Of a stretch of 64,000 bases of DNA, positions 11,541 through 22,326 are shown piece after piece. Source of the DNA: Cercis canadensis (lineage: Eukaryota; Streptophyta; Magnoliopsida; Fabales; Fabaceae); contig QAOA01002492.1 of assembly GCA_003255065.1 (NCBI GenBank), positions 173,828 through 237,827 of the forward strand, read 5' to 3'. Numbering within the stretch: the first letter of the stretch is position 1; the number at the start of each line of letters is the position of its first letter. A program made the position numbers and the translations under genes. The notes under the pieces are model-generated. The model made no database searches. It was not told the origin of the DNA and saw only the letters and a list, made by a program, of their open reading frames with translations.

Positions 11541-11555
11541 AATACCCCCAAACTT
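11541..11555 (-). promoter_or_regulatory. Polypurine tract of the minus-strand gypsy remnant
   Basis: Read on the minus strand this is AAGTTTGGGGGTATT, immediately before the LTR start TGATAAGTC. The adjacent text (TTGCTTGAGGACTAGCAA on the minus strand) is nearly the same as the sequence before the polypurine tracts of elements B and C. Confidence 0.75.
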
Positions 11556-11998
11556 GAGATTTGCTAGTCCTCAAGCAAAATAAAGAATTAAACTAGCAAA
11601 GTTAACAAAACTAACACACATGAGTAAAGACATAAATCTACTAACCAAATAGGTCTCAAAGATAACAAATAATCATAGCTCAGAGAAAATTCAACACATC
11701 AAGAATATGTAGAATTTCAATCCAAATGCAAAAATCACCTTAATTACAATTTCCTTAGTGTGTGTGTGTGTTTAGCCCTTTTCCCATAACCTCTTGCAAC
11801 TCCAAGAAGTTTATACAACTAAGCACATGCAAATTGACTTCTAAATGAATAAATTAAAAAATTCCACAGGATTGCTTTTCATTCCACTTTTCACTAATAT
11901 AAGCTACTCACAACATCAAAGGTAGGATAATGGATACCAACATGTTGTCCGGTGCTAGATTTTCTTTGACAAATAGGGCTGCAACATTGGAAATCAAG
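11556..11998 (-). mobile_element. 3' non-coding region of a gutted gypsy element, joined to an LTR fragment
   Basis: Read on the minus strand this is the T-rich 3' leader typical of the gypsy elements here, ending in the polypurine tract. Its right part (about 11940-11998) resembles LTR interior sequence, so LTR sequence passes directly into 3' non-coding sequence with no gag-pol between. A large internal deletion is the simplest explanation. Confidence 0.5.
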
Positions 11999-12006
11999 GC
12001 TACAGC

Positions 12007-13243
12007 TAGGGGTGTAAGACAAACTAGCCAACCTAAACCGAATCGGAGGGAAACTAAACCAAACCTAGGGGGTCGGTCTGGTTCTCAGTTTGGTTTTTTG
12101 AAAAACCGATGGGGTCAGTTTAGTTCTCGGTTTCGATGAAGGAAAAACGAGCTTAAACCGAACCGAGGCATCCAATACGACATTGCTTTAATGAATCCCT
12201 AAGTCTCATTTGCTCTCTGATTCTCTCGGTCTCTTTCTCCCATAATCCCATTCTCCTTTGCAATTGTAAATCTGAAATCCCTAGTGGACTCGCTACCTTG
12301 TTAGTGAGTTAGCTTCACCATCACATGGTATTGCTTGTTGTTTATGCCACTGCTTTCCTAAGGAATGACCAGGCCATTGTTAAATTGTGGAGGGAGTAAC
12401 TCCGTTGATGGTAATGCCCCCTTGTTGTCCTTAGATTGCCACTTATGTGGAGGTACTTAAGCCATGCTCCGCTCATCTAATTAATGTTATGCGACTATAG
12501 AAAGAATCAAAGAATCACTAAGCCATGCCATTCAATTATTAATCAAATACCCTCCTCCATCACCATCATCACTTTCTTCTTCGTTCCCTCCCCTTCCAAT
12601 TTCCAAGAAACTCACACAAAACCCAATACTATAACAATCTATATCCCAAACAATGAAACCTAAATTCAAATAAAAAACCAATGCCACCGACTTACTAATT
12701 AAATGCAGTTCATAATAATCTTTGTTCTCTTGATAGTTGAAATAGAAAAATAAATGCACCCACTAGTGAGGGAACAACAAGAACAAAAGGGCTAGCAAAA
12801 TTCTCAATACTCATGCTTACATTTACATTTGCACCCTTCATCAACCAAGCAACAATTTAATAAGTTGTAACTACTTACTCTTCCTTTCGTGTTTTTTTTT
12901 TTTCCTTTAATTCTAGGCTGACAAAGGTAAGCCCACGTTAAATGTTTAGGCTAGGCCGAAGACTACTCTTTTTCTTACTTTTCATTTCTTAATTTATTGA
13001 CTGAAAATTATTCCTTAGAATTTACTTTTCTTTTCAGTTCTCTATTAGCTTTGGTTTCTGGCTTTTTTTCTTGTTCAAATTAGAAAAAATGGCTTGTGCA
13101 AATTTATGGCAAAAACTGACCAAACCAAACCGAATCGAGTTTGGCCGATTCAGTTTTGCACTAAAAAATTCCAGAAACAGAACCAAACTGAATTGAGATG
13201 GTCTGGTCGGTTTGGGGTGTAAATCGGACCGATTACACCCCTA
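12007..13243. mobile_element. Non-autonomous hAT element (1.24 kb) with 8-bp target duplication
   Basis: The ends are TAGGGGTGTAA at the left and its reverse complement at the right, flanked by the perfect 8-bp duplication GCTACAGC (11999-12006 and 13244-13251). Sub-terminal regions are rich in AACCGAACC/GGTTCGG-like motifs, as in many plant hAT elements. I see no transposase; the few short frames inside carry no family resemblance. It inserted into an LTR fragment, since the sequence on both sides matches the LTR at 10830-11540. It must have been moved by a transposase supplied in trans. Confidence rests on the exact duplication and inverted ends. Confidence 0.9.
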
Positions 13244-13251
13244 GCTACAGC

Positions 13252-13540
13252 ACTGGTCCCTTGCCTTGTTTTCACTTTTCTGTTATAAATGCGGGCTGCA
13301 GCCCTGAGCTTGTTGCCTCCAATTCTAGGAGACCAAAATTCGTCCTTTTTTGACGCTGAAACATGCTTAATAGACTTCCAATCATTCCTAAATTGAAAAC
13401 CTAAAAAATAAACTTGAAAACACATAAATTAAACTTAAAACACCCTAGAACAAGCAATTAATAAATTTCAGTCATGACTCCAACTTATCACTTTGATTAA
13501 TATAAGATAAACAGTATAAAACCAACTTATCGCTTATCTC
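13252..13540 (-). repeat. LTR fragment, minus strand, homologous to the LTR at 10830-11540
   Basis: Shared blocks include TTGCCTCCAATTCTAGG, then CTTCCAATCATTCCTAAATT, and ACACCCTAGAACAAG, in the same order as in 10830-11540. On the minus strand it begins GATAAGTTGG near 13535. The hAT at 12007-13243 separates it from the rest of this LTR copy. It is the 5'-side LTR of the gutted element. Confidence 0.65.
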
Positions 13541-14769
13541 CATCATCAATAAATTGGAGAGTCGCAGACTTAGGGTTCAAACAATCAAAGGCTCAAAGCA
13601 AGTGAAAAAATAGAAATTCCTCTTTGGCTATTCTTTAGAATCAGAAATTGTTGAAGGTAGATGATGAATTTCAGTCATGACTCATCCTATTCCATCTTCT
13701 TCCACCATTAGTAGTTGCAGCTCCCTTTCTACCATTCGACAAAACCCAGGTTTGTAAGGAAACAAATGAAGAGTCGTATTCTAACTCTTTCAAGCTATCT
13801 TTTTTTTTTTAAATGAAAAAAAAAACTATTTGTTTTTTCTAAAAAGGAATGGGAAAAATGGCAAGCTATATCCAACCCAATTCAAGCCATGTCCGAGCCA
13901 TGTGTCTAAGCCGAAAAAAAATATTTTTTTATTTGGACACATATGTACACGTGTTAGACACATGTCGTGGTTGTGTCCATGTCAACGATGTGTCAGACAC
14001 GAGGACATGACAACAAACTACCGTGTCTGTGCTTTTTAGTTATGTACCAATATCTACACTTACTGATTAAAGCAAATTGCAGCAGTAACTAGATTCATAA
14101 CAATAAGAAATACAATATGGGTTTAAAAAATTCAACATAGTGAGTAACCAAATGAAGACAATGATAATAGTTTCATATGGATTAAAGCAAATTGCAAGAG
14201 TATTTACAAGAACATGGAGTGCTCAAATCTAGAGAATGAGAATGGTTTTATAGACTAAATCATGATGGATCATTCAAATTACCTTAACCACGCTAAAATC
14301 AATGAAAATACCATAAAAATCCTAAGATTCTGCCTAGAATTTTGATAAAAATAATGAGAAAATTGGTGCTTAAAATTTATTTATAAGGGGATAAAGAAAT
14401 GTCCGAACTTACAAATCAGATGAAGAAGAAAATTCAAGAGACCCATGACGGTAGCAGTGCTAAGGCGGAGGACCAATGATGGCAAAGCTTAGACAGCGGG
14501 GAGCTTAACTCAAAACGGCAATGAAGTTATCGATGAGAATCAACAGTGGTGAGACAATGATTCCAACTAGAGGAGAGAACAAGAAACAAATATAAAGATA
14601 TTTTGTTATCAAATGTTTAGCTAGACAGTAGTTAACAAACACCATAGTCAGATTTTGTCATATTTGAAAATGTTGTACTATGTTGATTGGATGTCGTAAC
14701 TCAACAGCTCAAAGATTAGGTAGATTGGCATTTGAAATCTCCTTGTTTGTCTTTAATTTTGCCTCAGAA
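13541..14769. other. No supported gene; AT-rich sequence
   Basis: A Ser-rich short frame near 13677 and an exon-like minus-strand patch near 14420-14580 did not hold up. A patch near 13920-14030 is rich in ACACGTGT/GTGTCC motifs of the sort found in plant non-autonomous transposons, but no ends could be defined. Confidence 0.4.
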
Positions 14770-15524
14770 CAGGAGGCAAGATGAGTGCTATATGAAAAGG
14801 AGTGGTGGTTTCATGGTGTTCCTGTTCTTCTGGATTGGTGGGTGCCTCTGGCTGGTTGTATTAACCAATTTGCTATTAGTGAAAAATGGTATTTTGGGTT
14901 TGCTTGGTCTGATTACCACCCTGATTTTAAGTCAGTCTTTTTTCTTCTATTTCTGGATGTTGAATATTGATGATGATCCTCTTTCTTTCAATGATTATCA
15001 TTGCCATGTTCAATCATGGTTAGAGCAGTGTAGCTTTTGATCAAAATTTGAGTTTGTCCCAAGATATGTCCAATTACTTTTTCTTCTATAATTGCTACAA
15101 TTGTTGAGGGCTTTACGTTGTCAGACCTGAAACAACCTCCAAGAAGAAGAAGACACCATGTAAAGGGTGATATAGAGAATTGGAGTCCAATTAGGGCAGT
15201 TATGATATTTAAGGTGATACAGATAATTTGCATTGTGCTATTTATGCAGTTATTTGGCGTATTTGGTTGGAAAGAAATGTTCATATCTGTATTGGATTTG
15301 AAGCTATTATGGGACAAGATCGTTTTCCTGGCTTCTCTTCGGTGCACAGCTCATGATCTCTTTAGGGTGCACTGAGAGTGGAGAGCACTTTTACATTAAT
15401 GTTTTTCTTCTTTTCCTGTTGTTGTCTTTAATATGTTTTCTCCTAGAGGATAGCTTATCCTCTTTTCAACTTGTTCTCTTCCTTTCTTAATACAATTCTT
15501 CTTTTATCCAAAAAAGAAAAAAAT
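14770..15524 (+). pseudogene. 3' end of a LINE (non-LTR retrotransposon), A-tailed and frame-broken
   Basis: Near 15230-15330 the plus strand encodes AVIWRIWLERNVHIC, the very characteristic C-terminal block of plant LINE reverse transcriptases (W-x-x-W-x-ERN). A frame later it reads LLWDKIVFLASLRC, the block that normally follows. Switching frames between the two shows at least one frameshift. The sequence then runs through a T-rich 3' UTR and ends in an A-rich tail at about 15509-15523, as in target-primed integration. The left part (14770-15040, EKEWWFHGVPVLLDWW) could be more of the same element or something else; I do not recognise it. The 5' truncation is typical of LINEs. Confidence 0.65.
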
Positions 15525-15918
15525 TAGGGAACATTCATTTGTGAAGCAAGGTTATTGGTTAAAGTTAACTTAATTTTAACTGACAATTTGAAACATGTTG
15601 ACCTGCATAAGCTTTGGGGTTTGATCTTTAATGTTGTAATCATAGGGACTTTCTGTATGTTCTAAATTTGAAACATGTTAATCAGCGTAAGATTGGTTTA
15701 TTGCGTAATTATGATAATTACAGGGATTTGTAGCCTGATCAGCATAATCATAGAGATTTATGGCTAATCAATCCTAATCATAAGGATTTATAGCCTGTAA
15801 GTTTGATTGGTAAACTTGTCTCTGTTTTTGAGAGATTTTGCCCTAAAACTACAAAACAGTGTGTTAGATGATCAATACGATTCTACAGGCCAACACATTA
15901 ATTTAAAAGAGGAATCAG

Positions 15919-16456
15919 TTGTGTCTGGTGGACTATTGTATCTTGAGTTGCAAAACGTGCTTCATGAAAGGGATGCACTCTAGCAAACAGAAAAATGCCT
16001 GGGAGTTCCTACTCCAATGTTGTCTAGCTGCACGGACAATGTCAGAAATGATAATATTATTGAAGAAGAGGATGGCAAGGTTCAGAACTCTAGCAGAAAG
16101 GATAGGAATGTTCTGCTACTCCCTCCAATTTCTATGGAACCATTTAAAAGTATTAACCAACCTTGTTGTAAAGCTTCTTCTGCAGTAGTAGAGGTGTTTG
16201 GGTTTTTCTCTTTGCTTAAAAGTGGGTGGATGGAATGCAGTTAAACAATGATAAAGATGGTGCTCACATGATTCAAGATGTAGACTCCAATGTCTGTAGA
16301 AGAATTTTCCTTTGCAGGTACTGAGGTGGGTGGGTTATTATGTGATGAAGATGATATTGTTCCCATTTATGAAGAAGGTGAAGGCCTGCTTCTAAATGAG
16401 TTATGGGCTGAATATGTAGAACAAAATGTTTTAATAGGGTGTAATGATGATGATGG
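15919..16456 (+). pseudogene. Unidentified reading-frame remnant, left part, split by a solo LTR
   Basis: Broken frames with Asp/Glu-rich stretches (for example VPIYEEGEGLLLNELW near 16370) run up to the solo LTR at 16457. Removing the LTR and one copy of its target duplication keeps the frame open across the junction (GAT GGT AGC on the far side), so both sides once formed one coding sequence. I do not recognise the protein; with the A-rich tail at 18572 a LINE ORF is the best guess. Confidence 0.4.
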
Positions 16457-17890
16457 TAATGAGCTGTCGAGGCTCTTCAAATTAGTGATTTTTAAAGTCG
16501 ATTTACCAAAGCTACTTGTAGCATAAGGTAACACCAAGTCGAACCAAAGGATTACTCTAATTAGTGAATCAGATTTAGGAACATATAAACAGGGGGGTTT
16601 GTTTTGTTTGAAGTGATTAACAAAAATTAATTAAAAGTGGTAAACCTTAAGGAAAACAACCAATCCAAGTCTAACTGATTCTGATTTTAATCCATCTTTG
16701 ATTTCCAAGAATCCATTCAATTATTAACCTAGTTCTTGGCCTTAGAACACATCAAGAAGCCTTTTAGTCCTCTATGGATATCCACTAGTTAAGCAACCAG
16801 AATTTGGATCAACTAAGACTAAATGAATTAAGCACTCATTTAAATCCAGTTTAACCTAAGTCCAGAATCCAGCCAAAGGTAATTAATCCGTCCAAAAGCT
16901 TAGAAACATTAATTAACCTTTAATTTCCTCTTTTATCACATGTAATTAAGCAATCAACACATAAAAATCCAAATCCGAATTTAAGCAATTCAAATAGAAT
17001 ATTTAAGAGGAAGCAAAGAAGTAGATTAACCACTAAATGAATAATAATCAAAGCATAATCTCAGAATCAATAATCAGAACAGCCAAAACCTGGATTGATT
17101 TGAGTATTCAGCCCTCCATGAACAAGAGAAACCAAGTTTTACAAAGAACTTAGAGAGAAAACTTAGAGATTAAGAAAACAAGAAAAGCTGTCTACAAAAT
17201 ATCTTACAAAATATCCTCATGCATTTCGGCTACCTCTTTCTGAACATATAAGCCTCCAAAAATACATGCACACCCAAATTTCTCTTAGGTCACACTTATT
17301 CCCATGGGCCTTAGCTTTCATTGGGCTTTGGTTTGGGCTCAATTGGACTTGTAATGAAGAAGTTAGGCCCATTTAAGTGCCAACAAGTCTTTGAAACCAT
17401 CAGTCAATTTCCATAGGCAATAAGACCATCTAAACTATACAATTTGGTGAACTGGACTTCATAACAATTGAAGCTCTGCGTCTTAGATTTTCAATGGGAC
17501 CAGTTTCAAGTCCATACAACATCTATAGCTCAAGTTATGGTCCAAACACTGCATAAGGGTCAGGATCCTGCGACAACATCTCTTCTCTGGCTTCCAGGTT
17601 GCATATGACCAGCTAGACATCCAAATTAGACTTGGGACTCTGAATCAAAGTTTTAGAGCTATCTCTTAGATTTCCTACAAGGTAAGATTCAAAATTATTA
17701 GATGTCCAGAACTCAAGTTATGCATGAAACACAGAGAGTATATAAAATGCCCAGTATTGTTGAAAAATACAATTAGGCACAATTGGATCCAAAGTCATGA
17801 AATGTGACCCAAGCCCACTTAAATAGGCCCAAAAGAGGTTTAAAGGACTAAATATGAGGGTTAACTACAGTATAAAAAGTGTGTTCATCA
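16457..17890 (-). mobile_element. Solo LTR, minus strand, family of element A, with GATGG target duplication
   Basis: On the minus strand it starts TGATGAACACAC at 17890 and shares ordered blocks with the element A LTR (GGGCTTGGGTCA; GGATCCTGACCC; TGGACCATAACTTG). The 5-bp GATGG occurs at 16452-16456 and at 17891-17895, and excising the LTR restores an open frame in the host remnant. The inner end reads CTCATTA rather than a canonical CA, so a terminal mutation or a shifted border is possible. A solo LTR arises by recombination between the two LTRs of a full element. Confidence 0.7.
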
Positions 17891-17895
17891 GATGG

Positions 17896-18572
17896 TAGCT
17901 CACAAGGAGTGAATGAGCTTTTTCAACAGCATAGTGATGGGGATAATGGGACTTTTAGCTTAGGTTGTCACGATGGACATGACAAGATTAATCTATAAGG
18001 AGATCCTTTTGTTCATACTGAGAAAGGGATTTTCCCTTATCCAGATTTTGAAAATCTTACACAAATTGATAAAAGTGTGAGGATCCCAGAGGGAGGAGAC
18101 ATATCCATTATCCCCGTTAGGGAATGCAATTGATAAACAAGACCCATGATTTCTCCTTGATTCTCTGGGGTTAAAATTGGTCAATTCATCAGGTATGGAT
18201 GTTAAATTTGATTATTCTCCAATGGCGTATGGTAGAAGATGTTAGAAAAGGAACTTTAGAGATTAGCCACCATGGCAAATTAGGAAGGGCATAAAGGAAA
18301 TAGAAGAAATATATAGTTAGTATACAAGTTTTAAAGTTAGATTTTGTTTAGGAGAATAAGGGAGGGTTGGGTTTGGAGGAATTATGTTAGTTATAGTGAT
18401 TGGAGCAGTTTTGTTTTGGCTTGTTTTTTGGTGAATATAAGGTGGCTTGCTATATAAGTTTTCTCTTAAGGGTTTGGATTTCTTGAGTTTTCTCTTTCCA
18501 TTGGAGGGTTTCTTGTCCTCTCCTTATACTTCTTCCTCTTTCGTAATATTTCATTTCTATCAAGAAAAAAAA
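17896..18572 (+). pseudogene. Unidentified remnant, right part, with A-rich 3' tail
   Basis: Continuation of 15919-16456 after the solo LTR: frame traces to about 18260 (with stops near 17997 and 18135), then a T-rich non-coding part that ends in an A-rich tail near 18562-18571. The T-rich then A-tail end resembles the LINE end at 15480-15523. Confidence 0.4.
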
Positions 18573-19146
18573 GTGTTGACATGTGTATCCCTCCTCTTCT
18601 GATATGAACATCAATGATGCCCCTTTTGACTTGTTGATTTCTTGCTGTTGTTTAAAGATTTCTATTGTCAGTTGCATTAGATCTTTTCAACTTGTCAGTT
18701 GTTGTTAACTGGGGAGAGAATAACCTGATTTGCTATTTTGGTGTTTTAACTACATTAAAATGACAAGGAGTGTTAGAAAACAAAAGGAAACTTAATTGTA
18801 GCAGGAGTTTGACTTCTTTAGAAATCTACATGCATATACGTGGTGTGGTCATGTGATGATTATCATTGCTTATCAGACTTATCTGATGCATCTTTTATTA
18901 AAGGATAGTAACATCATCATATTGCAATATGATGATTGTCAGCAGAGGTGTATTTTAATATTTCCTTCTTGTAGTTGCAAGTTTATATGAGAAACTTGTT
19001 TTATTGACCAATCCCTCGTGTTTGAGTTGATACTGTAGATAATTATTAGTTTATAATTAAATCAACAATAATTCCTTCTTGCTGGATGAAGGCAAACAGA
19101 GATGAATCTTGTTGTTAGTAACTTTGAATTTTTTTTAATTTATTAG
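18573..19146 (+). other. Upstream intron sequence of the SGR2-like locus
   Basis: No coding block was seen. A T-rich stretch runs into the acceptor TTTATTAG at 19139-19146, used by the first SGR2-like exon. The upstream SGR2 exons, which would encode the N-terminal third, were not found in this stretch or to its left. Confidence 0.6.
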
Positions 19147-19197
19147 GATGAACTGCGACAACAGGAGGAGGAGGAGATGGACGATTATTGTTCACAG
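19147..19197 (+). pseudogene. SGR2: SGR2-like exon encoding ELRQQ...MDDYCSQ
   Basis: A 17-codon exon, phase 0 at both ends, lies between an AG acceptor and a GTATGT donor. It reads DELRQQEEEEMDDYCSQ, which in SGR2 proteins lies just before the conserved VHGIGQ block. The next block follows in frame 28 kb downstream. The four-Glu run appears slightly altered relative to the usual QKEEEM. Recognition rests on the exact order with the following exon. Confidence 0.88.
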
Positions 19198-20237
19198 GTA
19201 TGTACTATAAAGTCATGCTCATCATAGTCATTATCATGCACATTATGTGAGGAGTTTTTGGGGATAGATCTTGGCCACTGTAAAATGCACAAAAGTTTAG
19301 AGAATGTTCATTTTTTTATTTATTTTGATATTAGTAGTAATCATTTTGAAGAGATATTTGTCTATGGTGGCAATATAGGAATGAAAAATACTCTGAATGA
19401 TCCTCCGTTGACAAAAAAAAAAAATGCAGAAGAAGACAAAGCTGTTATGCTAGCATTAGATTTATTTCCTCCTCTCTCTTTCTCTTTTCTCTTCCTTTTT
19501 CTTTTCAGTCTTATTCTCCCTCTTCCTCCCTATCTTTCGCTTTATTCCATATGAAATATTTAGAGGAAGAAAAAGGAAAAATTTGTGATGACCTATGGAG
19601 GAAATCCGTTTGTATAATAGGAACAAACCTTAGAAGGGAGTGCTTTAGATACCATGGGGGTAGAATCTTCTGCATGTGCATCTGATCCTAATCCTGTCAG
19701 GTTAGGTAGAAGGAAAAGCACTAGGTACTGTTCTATTCAATCGGAATCTGTATGTATCTCAGACACACACATCTATGGATTAAATCCAAATCTGTAGTAT
19801 CCGCCATAGACCCACACACGTGTCTTAGTTTGATTTAAGAACCTTGAATTGAAAATCAAATGGGATGGTTGAATTTTCTGTGACGGCTAACAATGAAAAA
19901 GAGTAAAAAGGTACGGTTTTCAAAAGATGTTAGAAGAGTTGAGATTTGGGTTGGAGAGTAAAACTCTTCTTCCCCTCATCTTGAACTCACATCATTATGT
20001 GCTCCATGTCTCAAAGCTTGCCAGCTGTAGATGGAAGTGACTGGAACTCTGGCGATGAAAACCCAAAAGAAAAAGCACCACCACCACCACCACAGTTTGA
20101 AAAGATTTAGGGGTTTTTTGAACGTTTTTATGTTTAAGGGTTGAACTGCACATGACCTTAAGTTGAAGGGGGTAAACTAGAATTTACTCAAGATATAATT
20201 AACAAATTGATGATAAATTATTTGAATGCTAGACTGT
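19198..20237 (+). other. Start of the giant SGR2-like intron, before element C
   Basis: About 1 kb of intron sequence. A frame at 19258-19554 looks like chance because it ends in a CT-rich low-complexity tail. A CACCAC repeat lies near 20078-20093. Nothing else recognised. Confidence 0.6.
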
Positions 20238-21582
20238 TGTCAGAAAATGGAGCGCAAGTACACTCTATCGTCTTACAAGTAAAGATTAAAACTATTAATT
20301 ACCGAAACTGGGTTAATCCCAATTTTATCTGATCAATTGATTAAGGAGAAATTGTAAGAATAAACTAAATAAATTGAAAGTAAGCAGAAACAGATAAAAA
20401 TTAAGAATTAATATAGAGAGAAAGTCTAAGGGTTCCGATTTCACCATAACTAATCTTGATTTTCATTCTTAATTTCTTTAATCTAGATTTATCTTTCTAA
20501 TTGCTAGTCAAGATTCCCTAATTTATTTATTAGTCTTTCCCAAGGTATAATAAAAATATTTTCAAATTATGAATTCACTATATTCTTATGTGAATTACAA
20601 ATAACTAGAAAATTCATTTAATTCTATGGATCTCTTTAATTGACTACACATGCCATGTATGTATATCCCTATCTTACATGCAATCTATGGTATTTATCGT
20701 AATGAATTAGACACACAAATCTCCTTTCGGTCTCATTGTGATTAACCTATCAACTAATTAGTGATCAGACAATTAGAAGCATAAAGAATAGAGATGAATA
20801 CTCAAATAGAAAAAATAAATCACAAATTAATTCTAAAAGGAATTACAACCGTTCATAGTTAGACTGAATTATAGCCCTAGAAAAAAATTAGTTCATGATA
20901 GTAAAATAAAACATAATTGATGAAATTCTGAACATAGACGAGAAGAAAGAAGAATAAAACTCAGAGTAGAAGCTCATATTTGCTAGCACCAATCCTTGTC
21001 TTGCCGCTTCTCTGCTCTCCAAAAAATCTAAAAGTTTAGAGTTCTAAAACCTAAAAGTCCTATTTATACTAATTTGCATAAATCCTATTTAAATTAGGAA
21101 ACAACTCTATGTGTACGAAAAATAAAGGGATGACGCTGGGGTGCCTGGGACTAATGAATAATGGCCTGGTGTTTGAAACAAAGCATTAGGGCGCTATGTT
21201 ACAGGCGCAGGGGTGCTGCTTTCCTGTCCTCTAGCGCAGGGGCTCTCACTCGGGGGCGGTGGGGCCCTTACATGCTGGTGGAAAGTCACTTTCTTTTGCC
21301 TGGTGTGTGTGGTAAGCGATGGGGCTCTAGTTTATAAGAGCTGGGGTGCTACTTTACTTGGTATAGGTGCTGGGGCTCTTGCTTTCAAGAGCCCCAGCCC
21401 TTGCTTTCTATCATGTGCACAAATTCTTGCACTTTTTTCACCTTAATTCACATAGTCTTCATATCTTAATTAAACCTACAAAAGTAGCAAAAATACATTA
21501 TTTAATACTCAAAATAATCAATAAACAATACAAAACATTAAGCTAAAAGTACAAAAAGAGTAGATATAAAATCTACTCAACA
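20238..21582 (-). repeat. 3' LTR of element C
   Basis: Homologous to 43600-44781 over nearly its full length. On the minus strand it begins TGTTGAGTAG at 21582 and ends CA at 20238. It keeps about 160 bp (around 20285-20445) that the 5' LTR has lost. A block of GGGGCGCT-like words lies at 21120-21400. Confidence 0.85.
21370..21397. promoter_or_regulatory. Perfect 12-bp hairpin in the 3' LTR of element C
   Basis: CTGGGGCTCTTG pairs perfectly with CAAGAGCCCCAG across a CTTT loop. In the 5' LTR the matching site (near 44566-44593) is no longer perfect. The function is unknown; LTR hairpins can act in RNA 3'-end formation or packaging, but that is conjecture. Confidence 0.75.
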
Positions 21583-22326
21583 AATACCTCCAAACTTAAC
21601 ATTTGTTTGTCCTCAAGCAAATAAAAAGAAAAATTAAATCTACTCAGAAACTAAATATAGAGTGAAAATCTAGTCTACTAATCATGTACACCTCAAAGAT
21701 CTCAATTAAGCACAATTCCTAGAATTTTTAAAATAGTATGAATGTGTATAATTTTAACCGAAAAGTCAATCTCAATCTCACTAAAATTTTCTTTGTGTGT
21801 AAATGTAGCCCTTGTTCTCTATACTTAATCAGATTATGCAAACAAGCTCACAAAAAAATAATCTCCAATTTTAAATTCCAGAATCCCATAGGCTTGCTTT
21901 TCATGTCAATCTCCACTAATGTAGGCAATTCACAATATCAAGGATCAGAAGGACTTTTGATCGACTAGTAAGGTGTGGCTGGGTTAAGAGTAGGATAATG
22001 GATAAAAATGCGGCTTAGCTCACCCTTCACATTGAATTCAGTTTAGAGCAAATCTTAAGAGCACCTGTTTTTGTTTCTACTTCTAATTCCCCCAAACTTG
22101 TTTTCTTCTTTACTTTGTCATCCACCAATAAAATTCTTATTTTACGGCCACTATATCCCGCACTCAATGCTTTTAAGACATTCTTTTTCTTTTCAACATT
22201 TTTGCACAATTGTTTTTTTTTTCTTTTTATTGTAATTTTCTTTTTTTCAGTAGGGATGTAGCACTTTGATTTTTATTCTTTAGTGGCAATTGCATTGATA
22301 TTTTTTTTTTCTTTTTCTTCACCCAT
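21583..22326 (-). promoter_or_regulatory. Element C polypurine tract and 3' non-coding region
   Basis: On the minus strand the tract reads GTTAAGTTTGGAGGTATT next to the LTR start. The preceding text TTGCTTGAGGACAAACAAATG parallels that in element B (34513-34535). The remaining 700 bp are T- or A-rich non-coding sequence. Element B is inserted at 22327. Confidence 0.7.

Noticed and set aside
14785..14970. Trp-rich frame EKEWWFHGVPVLLDWW as a host membrane protein
   Set aside because: Short, broken, and adjacent to LINE sequence; no supporting exon structure, so kept only as part of the LINE remnant.
19258..19554. 98-codon plus-strand frame in the SGR2-like intron
   Set aside because: Ends in a CT-rich low-complexity tail, no splice context and no known motif.
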